From CAZJDV01 sp964544865 (lineage in GTDB: Bacteria > Chloroflexota > Dehalococcoidia > Lucifugimonadales > CAJWER01), in NCBI GenBank assembly GCA_964544865.1, contig CAZJDV010000011.1:1-41930 (forward strand): a stretch of DNA of 41,930 nucleotides. Direction: 5' to 3'. Positions 1-8,113 of the stretch are shown piece after piece. The translations under genes and the position numbers were made by a program. Positions within the stretch are counted from its first letter, which is position 1. Each line of letters begins with the position of its first letter. A model generated the notes under the pieces. It saw nothing but the letters and a program-made list of their open reading frames with translations, searched no databases and was not told the origin of the DNA.

Positions 1-2
1 TA

Positions 3-149
3 GCGTACGCTGGCGGCCTGGGAACCGTTTTCATCCTGCTTAACGAGACCGAGGCGGACGAGTGGGCCGTGATCATCCTGGGCATGGCGCTCGTGGTCGG
101 CGTGCCGGTCGTAGCGGCTCTGGGCCAGCGGATGATTGAAAAGGGATAG
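3..149 (+). CDS. C-terminal end of an unidentified membrane protein (partial)
   Basis: An open frame enters from the left edge and stops at TAG 147-149, giving 48 residues. It contains two hydrophobic stretches, one around the motif GTVFILL and one around VIILGMALVVGVPVV, separated by an acidic ETEADE turn, and ends in a short basic tail. This is the pattern of the last two membrane segments of an integral membrane protein. The stop lies 21 bases before the SCO1 gene on the same strand, so the two may be co-transcribed, and respiratory oxidase or assembly genes commonly neighbour SCO1. The family cannot be named from this fragment. Confidence 0.5.
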   Translation, partial: AYAGGLGTVFILLNETEADEWAVIILGMALVVGVPVVAALGQRMIEKG

Positions 150-170
150 CCACCCCTTGATGAGGGTTCG

Positions 171-839
171 ATGAGCCCAGCGCGCCGCCTCTGCATACTG
201 TTCGCCGCCGCGCTGGTCCCGGCGGTCCTAGCCTGCGCCGAGCCGAAGCCGATGCTAGGGACTGTGCTAGAGGACGGCGGCCAGCAGGCGGCCTCGTTTG
301 AGCTTGGGGACCAGTTCGGCCGGTCCGCGACCCTCGCCGAATACGACGGCGACGTCGTCCTGCTGACCTTCCTGTATACCTACTGCCCCGACGTCTGTCC
401 CGCGGTCACGGGCCACCTCAGAACGACCCACGCGCTTCTGGGCAACGACGCCGGTCGGGTAGACTTCGTGGCGATCAGCCTGGACCCGGAGCGCGACACC
501 GTCGAAAGGGTGCGCGAGTACTCCGAGGACTGGGGAATGCTGGACAAGTGGGACTTCCTCGTAGGGGGCCGCGAACAGCTCGAGTCCATCTGGAAAAGCT
601 ACTACGTGGACCCACTACAGGGCGAGTGGGCCCGAGGCGAGCCAACGGCCTCCCCTCAGCCGGCCGGCCAGACCCGGAGCGGCGTGGACGCGCTAAGGCG
701 CGCGATCGCCACCCGTTACGAGGTGTTCCACTCGACGCCGGTCTACCTGATCGACCGAGACCACTGGATTCGCGTGTTCTTCACACCGCCCCTGGACCCA
801 GAAGCCATCGCCCACGACATAAGGCTGCTGCTGGATTGA
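171..839 (+). CDS. SCO1/SenC-family copper chaperone lipoprotein
   Basis: Predicted membrane-anchored thioredoxin-fold protein of the SCO1/SenC/PrrC family, which delivers copper to the CuA site of cytochrome c oxidase or acts as a thiol reductase outside the membrane. Residues 1-22 form a lipoprotein signal with a lipobox ending at Cys22. The copper-binding CxxxC motif is visible as YCPDVC (Cys72, Cys76), and the third ligand is His187 in FHSTPVYLID. The segment AISLDPERDT is the usual strand after the motif. At 222 residues it is of family length; about 25 residues rich in Gly, Pro and Ala (roughly 151-176) form an insertion before the His strand. The gene converges on purN, with 16 bases between stops. 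No oxidase subunit is in view, so the client is unknown. Confidence 0.88.
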   Translation: MSPARRLCILFAAALVPAVLACAEPKPMLGTVLEDGGQQAASFELGDQFGRSATLAEYDGDVVLLTFLYTYCPDVCPAVTGHLRTTHALLGNDAGRVDFVAISLDPERDTVERVREYSEDWGMLDKWDFLVGGREQLESIWKSYYVDPLQGEWARGEPTASPQPAGQTRSGVDALRRAIATRYEVFHSTPVYLIDRDHWIRVFFTPPLDPEAIAHDIRLLLD

Positions 840-855
840 TGGGGAGGCCCAACCT

Positions 856-1488
856 TTATCCTCCCCCGCCCCCCAGCCGGTCCAGGTCGATTTCGCCTTG
901 CTGTATGCGGCGCAGGGTCTGGGAGTAGAACTGGTGCTCGCGGCGGAGCACCCGCTTGCCTAGCGAGTCCGGCGTGTCGCCGTCCAGCACCGGCACTTCG
1001 GTCTGAGCGACGATGGGGCCGTGGTCGAACCACTGGTCGACCAGATGTATGGTCACTCCCGTCACGCGCTCCCCGGCGGCGAGAACCGCCTCGTGGACCG
1101 CCCTGCCGTAGAACCCCTTGCCGCCGAAGTTCGGCAGCAAGGCCGGGTGGACGTTGAGGATCCGGCCCCGGTAGCGGGACAGGGTCTTCGGACCCAGTAG
1201 CTTCATGTAGCCCGCCAGCAAGACCAGGTTGACATCGTACTTCTCAAGTGTCCGCAAGATCGCGCCGTCCAGGTCTTCGGGGCCAGGGTGGGTCCGCTCG
1301 CTCAGATGGTAACAGGGGACCTGCTCCCGTCCAGCGCGCCGGAGAGCGGCGGACCTGGAGTTGTTGCTGATGACGACGCACATCGCGGCGTCGAGACGCC
1401 CGGCCTTGCGTGCGTCGAATATAGCCTGCATGTTGCTGCCCCCGTGGGAGGACAGGAACCCTAGCCGAAGCTGGTCCAATTCCCTCAC
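856..1488 (-). CDS. purN: Phosphoribosylglycinamide formyltransferase (GART)
   Basis: Cytosolic enzyme of de novo purine synthesis; it transfers a formyl group from 10-formyltetrahydrofolate to GAR to make FGAR. The 210-residue protein matches the usual length. The N-terminal phosphate-binding loop reads SSHGGSN (residues 13-19), a variant of the commoner SGxGSN. Catalytic residues are in place: Asn112 and His114 in LNVHPALLP, and Asp155 in the loop FDHGPIV, equivalent to E. coli Asn106, His108 and Asp144. The C-terminus ends in a glycine run. Purine genes purH, purM and purF lie on the same strand but are separated from it by the translation cluster, so it is not in a contiguous pur operon. 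Immediately upstream lies the ABC-exporter fossil, only 2 bases away. Confidence 0.93.
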   Translation of the reverse strand: MRELDQLRLGFLSSHGGSNMQAIFDARKAGRLDAAMCVVISNNSRSAALRRAGREQVPCYHLSERTHPGPEDLDGAILRTLEKYDVNLVLLAGYMKLLGPKTLSRYRGRILNVHPALLPNFGGKGFYGRAVHEAVLAAGERVTGVTIHLVDQWFDHGPIVAQTEVPVLDGDTPDSLGKRVLRREHQFYSQTLRRIQQGEIDLDRLGGGGG

Positions 1489-1490
1489 CG

Positions 1491-1942
1491 CTAATCCTCG
1501 CCCGCCCGGGATGGAGGGCGGCGCTCGAGCGCCGCGGCGGCCCCGTCCGCGGCGTAGGACTGGAGACCGGCGTACAGCCCTCCATTCGCCATTAGCTGGC
1601 CGTGCGCTCCCGGTCGTAGAAGCCGCAGCTGAGGCGCAGCAGGCTCTTGAAGAAATCGTTCCTCAGATCGAAGGTCGCCCTCTGCGACACCGACTCCGAG
1701 AGCGAGTTCTGCCCGAACCCGAAGACCCCCCTCACCAGAAAGACGAGCACGATGATGCCCGCCAACTGGAACTGCTGGCCTCTCGCGCCGCCGCCCAGCA
1801 CCTCGTCGACTGCCGTGCCGAACAAGGGCGGAAAAACGAGGAACGACACCGTGGTGACCGATGCGCAAAGGTACGCGATGGCCAGGCGTCATCTGTAGCG
1901 CAGTGGATATGCCTTGAGCCGCCAGAGAGTTCTCAATATCGT
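1491..1942 (-). pseudogene. ABC exporter (MsbA/LmrA type) remnant with nonsense codon and large internal deletion
   Basis: Reading the minus strand from about 1942, the sequence encodes ILRTLWRLKAYPLRYR, then a TGA at 1889-1891, then RLAIAYLCASVTTV and a first membrane segment, then SVSQRATFDLRNDFF and FYDRERT. This is the N-terminal edge of an ABC exporter membrane domain (roughly the first 100 residues). At about 1611 the frame changes and the text becomes GQLMANGGLYAGLQSYAADG, which is the extreme C-terminus that follows the ATPase domain in such proteins. About 450 codons, including the whole ATPase, are missing. The TGA sits where a Trp is usual. There is no ATG at the expected start: the likely position reads ACG at 1940-1942. 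It cannot make a transporter. Confidence 0.8.
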
Positions 1943-2011
1943 AGTCCTGTCCTGTCGCGGGGGCAGCTCTGCAGGGCCTTTCGGTTATAGTTGGCGCTGC
2001 GACCTTTCTGT

Positions 2012-2072
2012 GGCTCGGCAAGCTCACCTCGAACGGAATTCTCTTCCCATTCGCCCGTAGTCCGTCGAAGGG
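2012..2072. repeat. Degenerate palindromic intergenic repeat (copy 1)
   Basis: Left arm 2012-2036 (core GGCAAGCTCACCTCGAACGG) faces a right arm 2047-2072 (CCATTCGCCC then CCGTCGAAGGG) as an imperfect inverted repeat with a 10-base centre. The arms resemble those at 14251-14310 and 32646-32705. It lies between the ABC-exporter fossil and rplT, in non-coding sequence. Confidence 0.55.
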
Positions 2073-2141
2073 TCTCACCGGCAAGAGACAATCGAAAGGC
2101 TCGTACCGGCGCACGCCGGGCCCAGTCCCTGACATAGACAA

Positions 2142-2178
2142 CGGAGCGAGGTGCCTGGATTTGTGGCCCCTCGCTCCG
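2142..2178 (-). terminator. Hairpin terminator candidate after rplT
   Basis: A perfect 10-base stem (2142-2151 with 2169-2178, CGGAGCGAGG) closes a 17-base loop 33 bases beyond the rplT stop. On the minus strand it is followed by a weakly T-rich stretch (TTGTCTATGT), not a clean T tract. It fits the end of the thrS-infC-rpmI-rplT transcription unit. Confidence 0.5.
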
Positions 2179-2211
2179 CATGTGTTCTCAACGCTCTTGT
2201 GATTCGTGCCG

Positions 2212-2577
2212 TCAAGCCGCGGCGGCCAGGTGCTCCTTTGCCTGATTGACGATCTGAGCGAATGCGTCGGGCTCTCGGACGGCCAGGTCGGCGAGCATCT
2301 TGCGGTTGACCTCGACCCCGCCCAATTTCAGGCCGTGCACGAGCTGGCTATACGAGGTGCCGTTTGCACGCGCCCCGGCGTTTATCCGGATGTTCCATAG
2401 CCGCCGCATGTCGCCCTTTTTCTTCTTGCGGTGGTCGTAGGAGTACTGGAGGGCGTGAATGAGCGACTCGTGGGCACGCCTGTACAGCGTATGCCGGACG
2501 CCCTTGTGGCCCTTCGTCTGCTTCAGTAACTTCTTGTGTCGCCGGCGTCTTGTCGCGCCCGCAGTAATTCTGGTCAA
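2212..2577 (-). CDS. rplT: 50S ribosomal protein L20
   Basis: L20 binds 23S rRNA early in large-subunit assembly. The 121-residue protein has the usual length and features: a very basic N-terminal half (RRRRHKKLLKQTKGHKG) that forms the long rRNA-threading helix, then the signature SYDHRKKKKGDMRRLWNIRINAGAR in pieces, and a globular C-terminal domain ending HLAAAA. In several bacteria L20 also represses its own operon by binding the leader; whether that holds here cannot be read. It is the last gene of the minus-strand order thrS, infC, rpmI, rplT, the same order as in E. coli, 47 bases after rpmI. A hairpin follows 33 bases downstream. Confidence 0.97.
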   Translation of the reverse strand: MTRITAGATRRRRHKKLLKQTKGHKGVRHTLYRRAHESLIHALQYSYDHRKKKKGDMRRLWNIRINAGARANGTSYSQLVHGLKLGGVEVNRKMLADLAVREPDAFAQIVNQAKEHLAAAA

Positions 2578-2624
2578 CGCTGTCTCCTATCCACGTTCAT
2601 GCCGTCGAATCTTGTGCAGCCGCG

Positions 2625-2831
2625 CTACTTGGGGAGTCCGTATGGCAACATGCGGTTGACTCGTGACTCGTCCCCCTTGCTCAGTTCCAACTTCTTTGAA
2701 TACAGGCGTCGCACGCTTGCGGGCTTCTTGCGGCGTAGGTGGCTGCGATGCCCCTTCATGCGGAGCACCTTTCCAGTGCCGGTGATACGAAACCGGCGCT
2801 TAGCGCCCTTATGTGTCTTAAGCTTTGGCAC
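2625..2831 (-). CDS. rpmI: 50S ribosomal protein L35
   Basis: Small basic large-subunit protein of 68 residues, the usual length of L35. The family signature MPKLKTHKGAKRRF opens the protein, and KGHRSHLRRKKPASVRRL follows in the middle. Its start codon lies inside the end of infC: the two genes overlap by 14 bases (2818-2831), which suggests translational coupling so that L35 is made by ribosomes finishing IF3. The next gene, rplT, begins 47 bases later on the same strand. Nothing about the protein is unusual. Confidence 0.96.
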   Translation of the reverse strand: MPKLKTHKGAKRRFRITGTGKVLRMKGHRSHLRRKKPASVRRLYSKKLELSKGDESRVNRMLPYGLPK

Positions 2832-3390
2832 TGCTTGGCTCCTTCTTCTGGGCCGTCTTGTTTGCGTTGGCGCTGGCCGGAGTGAGGACCATCGTCAGGA
2901 AACGACCCTCAAACGAAGGAGTCTTTTCCATCCGCGCGTCCTCCTTCAGGTCTTCGGCAACGAGACGAAGGACCTGCATTCCCACCTCCGGATGGGTGAT
3001 CTCCCTGCCGCGAAACATGACGCTGACCTTGACCTTTGCCCCCGCATCCAGGAGCCGCTTCACGACGCGTGTCTTCGAGGTCCGATCATGCGCCCCGATG
3101 CGCGTCTTGAACCTTACCTCGCGCACCTCGTTCGTGGCCCCGCCCTCCCGCTGCTTCTTGCGGGCCTCCCGCTCTTTGCGAGCGGCCTCGTAGCGGAACT
3201 TCCCGTAGTCCATGATCTTGCACACCGGCGGGTTCGCCGTCGGCGCGACCTCTACCAGGTCCAGGCCGCGGCCTTCGGCGAGCTCCAAGGCCTGGCGTGT
3301 TGGAATCACACCGAGTTGCTTGTCCTCCTCGTCCACCAGCCGGACTTCGGGAACGCGTATTCGTGTGTTGGTCCGGTAGTCCTTAGGTAT
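2818..3390 (-). CDS. infC: Translation initiation factor IF-3, apparently started at AUA
   Basis: IF-3 binds the 30S subunit and rejects initiation at non-standard start codons. The conserved body is clear: LGVIPTRQALELAEGRGLDL, VAPTANPPVCKIMDYGKF and the C-domain VKVSVMFRGREITHPEVG. The N-terminal strand RTNTRIRVPEVRLVDEE lies upstream of the first GTG (3334-3336), so translation must begin earlier. The frame is closed by TGA at 3400-3402, and no ATG, GTG or TTG lies between that stop and the conserved strand. The best start is ATA at 3388-3390, with GAGGTG (3396-3401) five bases upstream, giving 190 residues beginning (M)PKDYRTN. E. coli infC uses AUU and is autoregulated through it, so a rare start is expected biology. 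The C-terminus overlaps rpmI. Confidence 0.9.
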   Translation of the reverse strand: MPKDYRTNTRIRVPEVRLVDEEDKQLGVIPTRQALELAEGRGLDLVEVAPTANPPVCKIMDYGKFRYEAARKEREARKKQREGGATNEVREVRFKTRIGAHDRTSKTRVVKRLLDAGAKVKVSVMFRGREITHPEVGMQVLRLVAEDLKEDARMEKTPSFEGRFLTMVLTPASANANKTAQKKEPSSAKA

Positions 3391-3411
3391 GCCGTCACCT
3401 CATATGATTTG

Positions 3412-3436
3412 GTTCCTGCTGCACGAATCGAGGAAC
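3412..3436 (-). promoter_or_regulatory. Small hairpin in the infC leader
   Basis: GTTCCT (3412-3417) can pair with AGGAAC (3431-3436) around a 13-base loop. It lies between the predicted transcription start (about 3438) and the ribosome site of infC (3396-3401). It could affect access to the start site; six pairs is weak evidence alone. Confidence 0.3.
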
Positions 3437-3444
3437 AGGTAATG

Positions 3445-3473
3445 AATATAGCACATGGTACCGGTGTAGGCAA
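3445..3473 (-). promoter_or_regulatory. Promoter for infC-rpmI-rplT
   Basis: On the minus strand TTGCCT (3468-3473) and TATATT (3445-3450) are separated by exactly 17 bases, and the -10 is preceded by TGC, an extended -10. Transcription would start near 3438, giving a leader of about 48 bases before the AUA start. This allows infC to be expressed apart from thrS. Confidence 0.6.
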
Positions 3474-3745
3474 CAGCGCTTCAACTGTGTTTGCACAGAT
3501 AGTTACCTCAGTCAGTATCGATCTCGTCCTGTCATCGTAGAAAGATCCCGAAATACGTCCCAACGTGCCCTATGCCCGCCGTCTCGTGGGGCCGGATCTC
3601 GCCGCGTCCACTAACGGCGGCCCACAGGGCGTGGATACGTATACCCATAACCACAAACGGCTAGCGCTCCGTGTCCGCCCCCTTTTCCGGGTATCGCACT
3701 GCCGCAAGATCGATTGGAGGGCGACAGTCTCGTCCCACCTTTGAG
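3474..3745. other. Non-coding gap between infC promoter and thrS
   Basis: Together with the leader this makes 355 bases without a gene. I see no conserved protein fragment on either strand. There are short G/C-rich complementary stretches around 3590-3640 but no hairpin with a T tract, so thrS transcription may read through into infC. Confidence 0.4.
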
Positions 3746-5488
3746 TTACCGCTTCGACTCGACATCCTCGACGATCCGGGAGACGATGCCGGCTACCGGA
3801 AGGGCGCCAAGGTTCTCGCCTGAACGAAGCCTAACGGCGGCTGCGCCGGCGGCGGACTCCCTGTCGCCCACTATGAGCATGTATGGCACTTTGTTCATCT
3901 GCGCGTCCCTGATCTTCGAGTTCATCCGTTCGTTTCGCTCGTCCACGTGCGCCCGGAGACCGCCCGCACCCAGCTCGTCGGCCACCTGGCGGGCGTAGTC
4001 GTGATGCCGCTCGGCGATGGGGATGATCTCCGCCTGCACCGGGGCCAGCCAGGTGGGGAATACCCCTCCATAGTGCTCGATCAGCACCCCCATGAATCGC
4101 TCCAGAGAGCCCAAAAGCGCCCTGTGGATCATGTAGGGCCGGTGCTCTCCTCCGTCATCGCCTATGTACTTCAGGCCGAAGCGCTCGGGGAGATTGAAGT
4201 CGAACTGGACCGTCGTGCACTGCCAGAGCCGGCCAATGGCGTCCCTGATATTGATGTCGATCTTCGGCCCATAGAACGCGCCGCCGCCCTCATCGACCTC
4301 GTAGCTCAGGCCACGGGCCTCCAGCGTCCTGCGCAGGGACGACGTGGCCAGCTCCCACTGCTCCTCGTCTCCCACCGCCTTGTCGGGGCGCGTCGATAGC
4401 ATCACCTCGTACTCCTCGAAGCCGAAGCTGCTCAGCAGGTGGAACGTGAGGTCCAGAACGCCGTTGATCTCCTCTTCGACCTGGTCCGGCCGGCAGAAGA
4501 TGTGGGCGTCATCCTGGGTCATGCCGCGCACGCGCAACAGGCCGTGGAGTACGCCGCTGGCCTCGTACCTGTAGACCGAGCCCAGCTCGCCGACGCGCAT
4601 CGGCAGGTCTCGATAGCTGCGCAGACCGGTCTGGTAGTACATGATGTGGAAGGGGCAGTTCATGGGCTTGAGGTAGTAGTCCTGTCCATCCATCTCCATC
4701 GCGGCGAACATGTTCTCCTTGAAGAACTCCAGGTGGCCGCTGGTCTCCCAGAGCCTGGAGCGGCCGATGTGGGGCGTGTACACCAGATCGTATCCCCACT
4801 TATGGTGCTCGTCCTTCCAGAAGTCCTCCACGAGTCCGCGCACCCGCGAGCCCTTGGGGTGCCAGATGATGAGGCCCGGACCCGTCTCCTCGTGGACCGA
4901 GAACAGGTCCAGCCTCCGGCCCAACACGCGGTGGTCGCGCCGTTTCGCCTCCTCCAAACGGTGCAGGTGGTCGTCGAGCGCCGCCTGGGACTCGAAGGCG
5001 GTGCCGTAGATGCGCTGGAGCATGGGCCGGTTCTCGTCGCCACGCCAGTATGCGCCCGCAACGGTGAGCAGCTTGAAGGCCGGAATGCCGCCCGTCGACT
5101 CGACGTGGGGCCCCGTGCACAGGTCCTCAAAGTCGCCGTGCCGATACGTCGTGATCGCCTCGTCCTCGGGGATCTCGGCGATGATCTCCAACTTGAGCGG
5201 CTCGTCCGCGTTAAGCTCCAGCATTTCGTCCCGCGGGTGCTCGCTCAGCTCGAACGGCAGGTTGCGCGCGATGATCTTCGCCATGCGCTTCTCGATCCTG
5301 GCCAGGTCCTGGTCCGAAAAGGGCTGATCGATAAGAAAGTCGTAGTAGAAGCCGTCATCTGTCGGTGGGCCGATGGCCAGCTTCGCGTCAGGGAACATGC
5401 CCGTCACCGCGTCGGCCATGACGTGGGCCGTCGAGTGCCGGACGCGTCTTCTGAGCTCCACCAGGTCCGCGTCTATTCTTGAAGCCAT
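3746..5488 (-). CDS. thrS: Threonyl-tRNA synthetase without TGS domain
   Basis: Charges tRNA-Thr with threonine in the cytosol. The start at 5488 is chosen because AAAGGA lies 8 bases upstream and family similarity begins at once; the frame runs open to 5593 but that extension is not conserved. The 580-residue protein begins directly in the editing domain (HSTAHVMADAV with the HxxxH pair, later DLCTGPHV), so the usual N-terminal TGS domain of about 60 residues is absent. The catalytic domain carries the zinc ligands Cys in MNCPFH, His in DDAHIFCR and His in MIHRALLGS, and motif 2 LRVRGMTQDDAH. A C-terminal anticodon-binding domain follows (PIAERHHDYARQV). It heads the thrS-infC-rpmI-rplT order. 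Confidence 0.96.
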   Translation of the reverse strand: MASRIDADLVELRRRVRHSTAHVMADAVTGMFPDAKLAIGPPTDDGFYYDFLIDQPFSDQDLARIEKRMAKIIARNLPFELSEHPRDEMLELNADEPLKLEIIAEIPEDEAITTYRHGDFEDLCTGPHVESTGGIPAFKLLTVAGAYWRGDENRPMLQRIYGTAFESQAALDDHLHRLEEAKRRDHRVLGRRLDLFSVHEETGPGLIIWHPKGSRVRGLVEDFWKDEHHKWGYDLVYTPHIGRSRLWETSGHLEFFKENMFAAMEMDGQDYYLKPMNCPFHIMYYQTGLRSYRDLPMRVGELGSVYRYEASGVLHGLLRVRGMTQDDAHIFCRPDQVEEEINGVLDLTFHLLSSFGFEEYEVMLSTRPDKAVGDEEQWELATSSLRRTLEARGLSYEVDEGGGAFYGPKIDINIRDAIGRLWQCTTVQFDFNLPERFGLKYIGDDGGEHRPYMIHRALLGSLERFMGVLIEHYGGVFPTWLAPVQAEIIPIAERHHDYARQVADELGAGGLRAHVDERNERMNSKIRDAQMNKVPYMLIVGDRESAAGAAAVRLRSGENLGALPVAGIVSRIVEDVESKR

Positions 5489-5505
5489 ATGAAAAATCCT
5501 TTCTC

Positions 5506-5576
5506 GTGCGAAGGGCTCGTCCCGGCAGGCGCCGAGAGATAAAGAAGTAGTCCAGGAATAAGCAAGCCCCCCGCAC
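5506..5576 (-). promoter_or_regulatory. Structured element in the thrS leader next to the ribosome site
   Basis: On the minus strand a 12-base segment at 5565-5576 can pair with 5506-5517: five G-C/A-T pairs, two G-U pairs, then five more. The stem encloses about 47 bases containing a small inner hairpin (CGGC, GCCT loop, GCCG). The thrS Shine-Dalgarno (about 5496-5503) starts just beyond the stem. The geometry resembles a translational operator. No T-box sequence (AGGGTGGNACCGCG) is present in the leader. Confidence 0.45.
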
Positions 5577-5680
5577 TTCTCACAATGAAGCACAGGAGGC
5601 TACGTAGTCAAGAGCCGGCAGCGTCCAGAGAAAGCTAAGGGGTTCCCAAGCGTCTGGTTCCTTCGTGCAGAGTGGTTTCC

Positions 5681-5709
5681 ATTTTATCGCGGCGGCTGTG
5701 GGCAGTCAA
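5681..5709 (-). promoter_or_regulatory. Promoter for thrS
   Basis: On the minus strand TTGACT (5704-5709) and TAAAAT (5681-5686) are 17 bases apart, five of six matches to each consensus box. The transcript would start near 5674, leaving a leader of about 186 bases before the thrS ATG at 5488. Confidence 0.7.
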
Positions 5710-5763
5710 GGTGGGTGATGGGTTATGGATGGCGGGTGTTAGGGTAAGAGGGCGCCCGGCGAG

Positions 5764-6519
5764 CTACAGAGGAGGGCGCTTGCCGGCAAGGAGCCGGGAG
5801 GCCTTTCGCAGGCCGCCGAAGCGCAGCCTCAGCAGGCCCTTCATGTCGCCGTAGGCGGTCCTGACTATCCTCACACGGCTGTCAAGGTCGTCGGTCCACA
5901 CCACGGGTATCTCCTTGATCCGATACCCATTCTTCTCGGCCAGGATGAGCAGCTCGCTGTCGAAGAACCAACCCGTGTCCTGGACCAGGGGCAGCAGATC
6001 CCTTGCAGCTCGCCGGCCGATGGCCTTGAAACCGCACTGGGCGTCCCTGAAACCGGTGAAGAACATGCTGCGGAAGATGAGGCTGTACGACCTGGACATG
6101 AACTCCCGAAGCGGCGACCGGCCAACCACCGTCGCGCCCTTCGCCAGGCGTGAGCCTATTGCGATGTCAAAGCCCCCGCCGTCGATGGCGCTGACCAGAA
6201 GGGGAATCGCCGCCAGGTCCGTGGACAAGTCTATGTCCATGTAGCCCAGGATGTCAGCCTCGCTCTCCAGCCAGACCCTCCGGAGGGCGCGGCCGCGGCC
6301 CCTCTGCTCTAGACGGACGAACCCGACCCTCTCATGATCCCGCGAGAGCCGCCCGGCGACCTCGGGTGTGGAATCGGTGGAGCCGTTGTCCGCGATGACT
6401 ATGCGCCAGTCGTACTCCGAAAGGCTGCCGGACAGAGACCGGTGGAGCCTGGACACGCTCGGCGGCAGGTCCGACTCCTCGTTGAGGACTGGCAGCACGA
6501 ACTCGACCGAGACGGACAC
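5764..6519 (-). CDS. Family 2 glycosyltransferase (dolichyl-phosphate sugar synthase type)
   Basis: GT-A fold enzyme related to polyprenyl/dolichyl-phosphate glucosyl- or mannosyltransferases, which load a sugar from a nucleotide donor on a lipid carrier at the inner membrane face. The nucleotide-binding start VEFVLPVLNEE, the ADNGSTDST strand and the metal site YMDIDLSTD are visible, followed by GSRLAKGA, FRDAQCGFKA and WFFDSELLILA, as in ALG5-like enzymes. There is no C-terminal membrane segment. I choose GTG at 6517-6519 (251 residues), 7 bases after the purH stop, with AGGTG overlapping the purH stop; a longer frame to 6570 would overlap purH and its added residues are not family-like. 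It probably shares the purM-purH transcript but has no known link to purine synthesis. The exact sugar is unknown. Confidence 0.82.
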   Translation of the reverse strand: MSVSVEFVLPVLNEESDLPPSVSRLHRSLSGSLSEYDWRIVIADNGSTDSTPEVAGRLSRDHERVGFVRLEQRGRGRALRRVWLESEADILGYMDIDLSTDLAAIPLLVSAIDGGGFDIAIGSRLAKGATVVGRSPLREFMSRSYSLIFRSMFFTGFRDAQCGFKAIGRRAARDLLPLVQDTGWFFDSELLILAEKNGYRIKEIPVVWTDDLDSRVRIVRTAYGDMKGLLRLRFGGLRKASRLLAGKRPPL

Positions 6520-6526
6520 AGCGCAC

Positions 6527-8062
<1,536 letters not shown>

Positions 8063-8113
8063 CGGTCACTCCTGAAGATGATTTCGCGCGTTGCGAACAC
8101 CGCCATCAGCATA

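Noticed and set aside
2536..3540. 334-codon plus-strand frame opposite infC, rpmI and rplT
   Set aside because: It is antisense to three well-conserved genes and shows no family features; long antisense frames are common at this GC content.
5489..5593. 35-residue N-terminal extension of ThrRS
   Set aside because: It is unlike any ThrRS domain, lies in the structured leader, and the ATG at 5488 has its own ribosome site.
5489..5674. T-box riboswitch before thrS
   Set aside because: The conserved T-box sequence and the specifier/terminator layout are not present.
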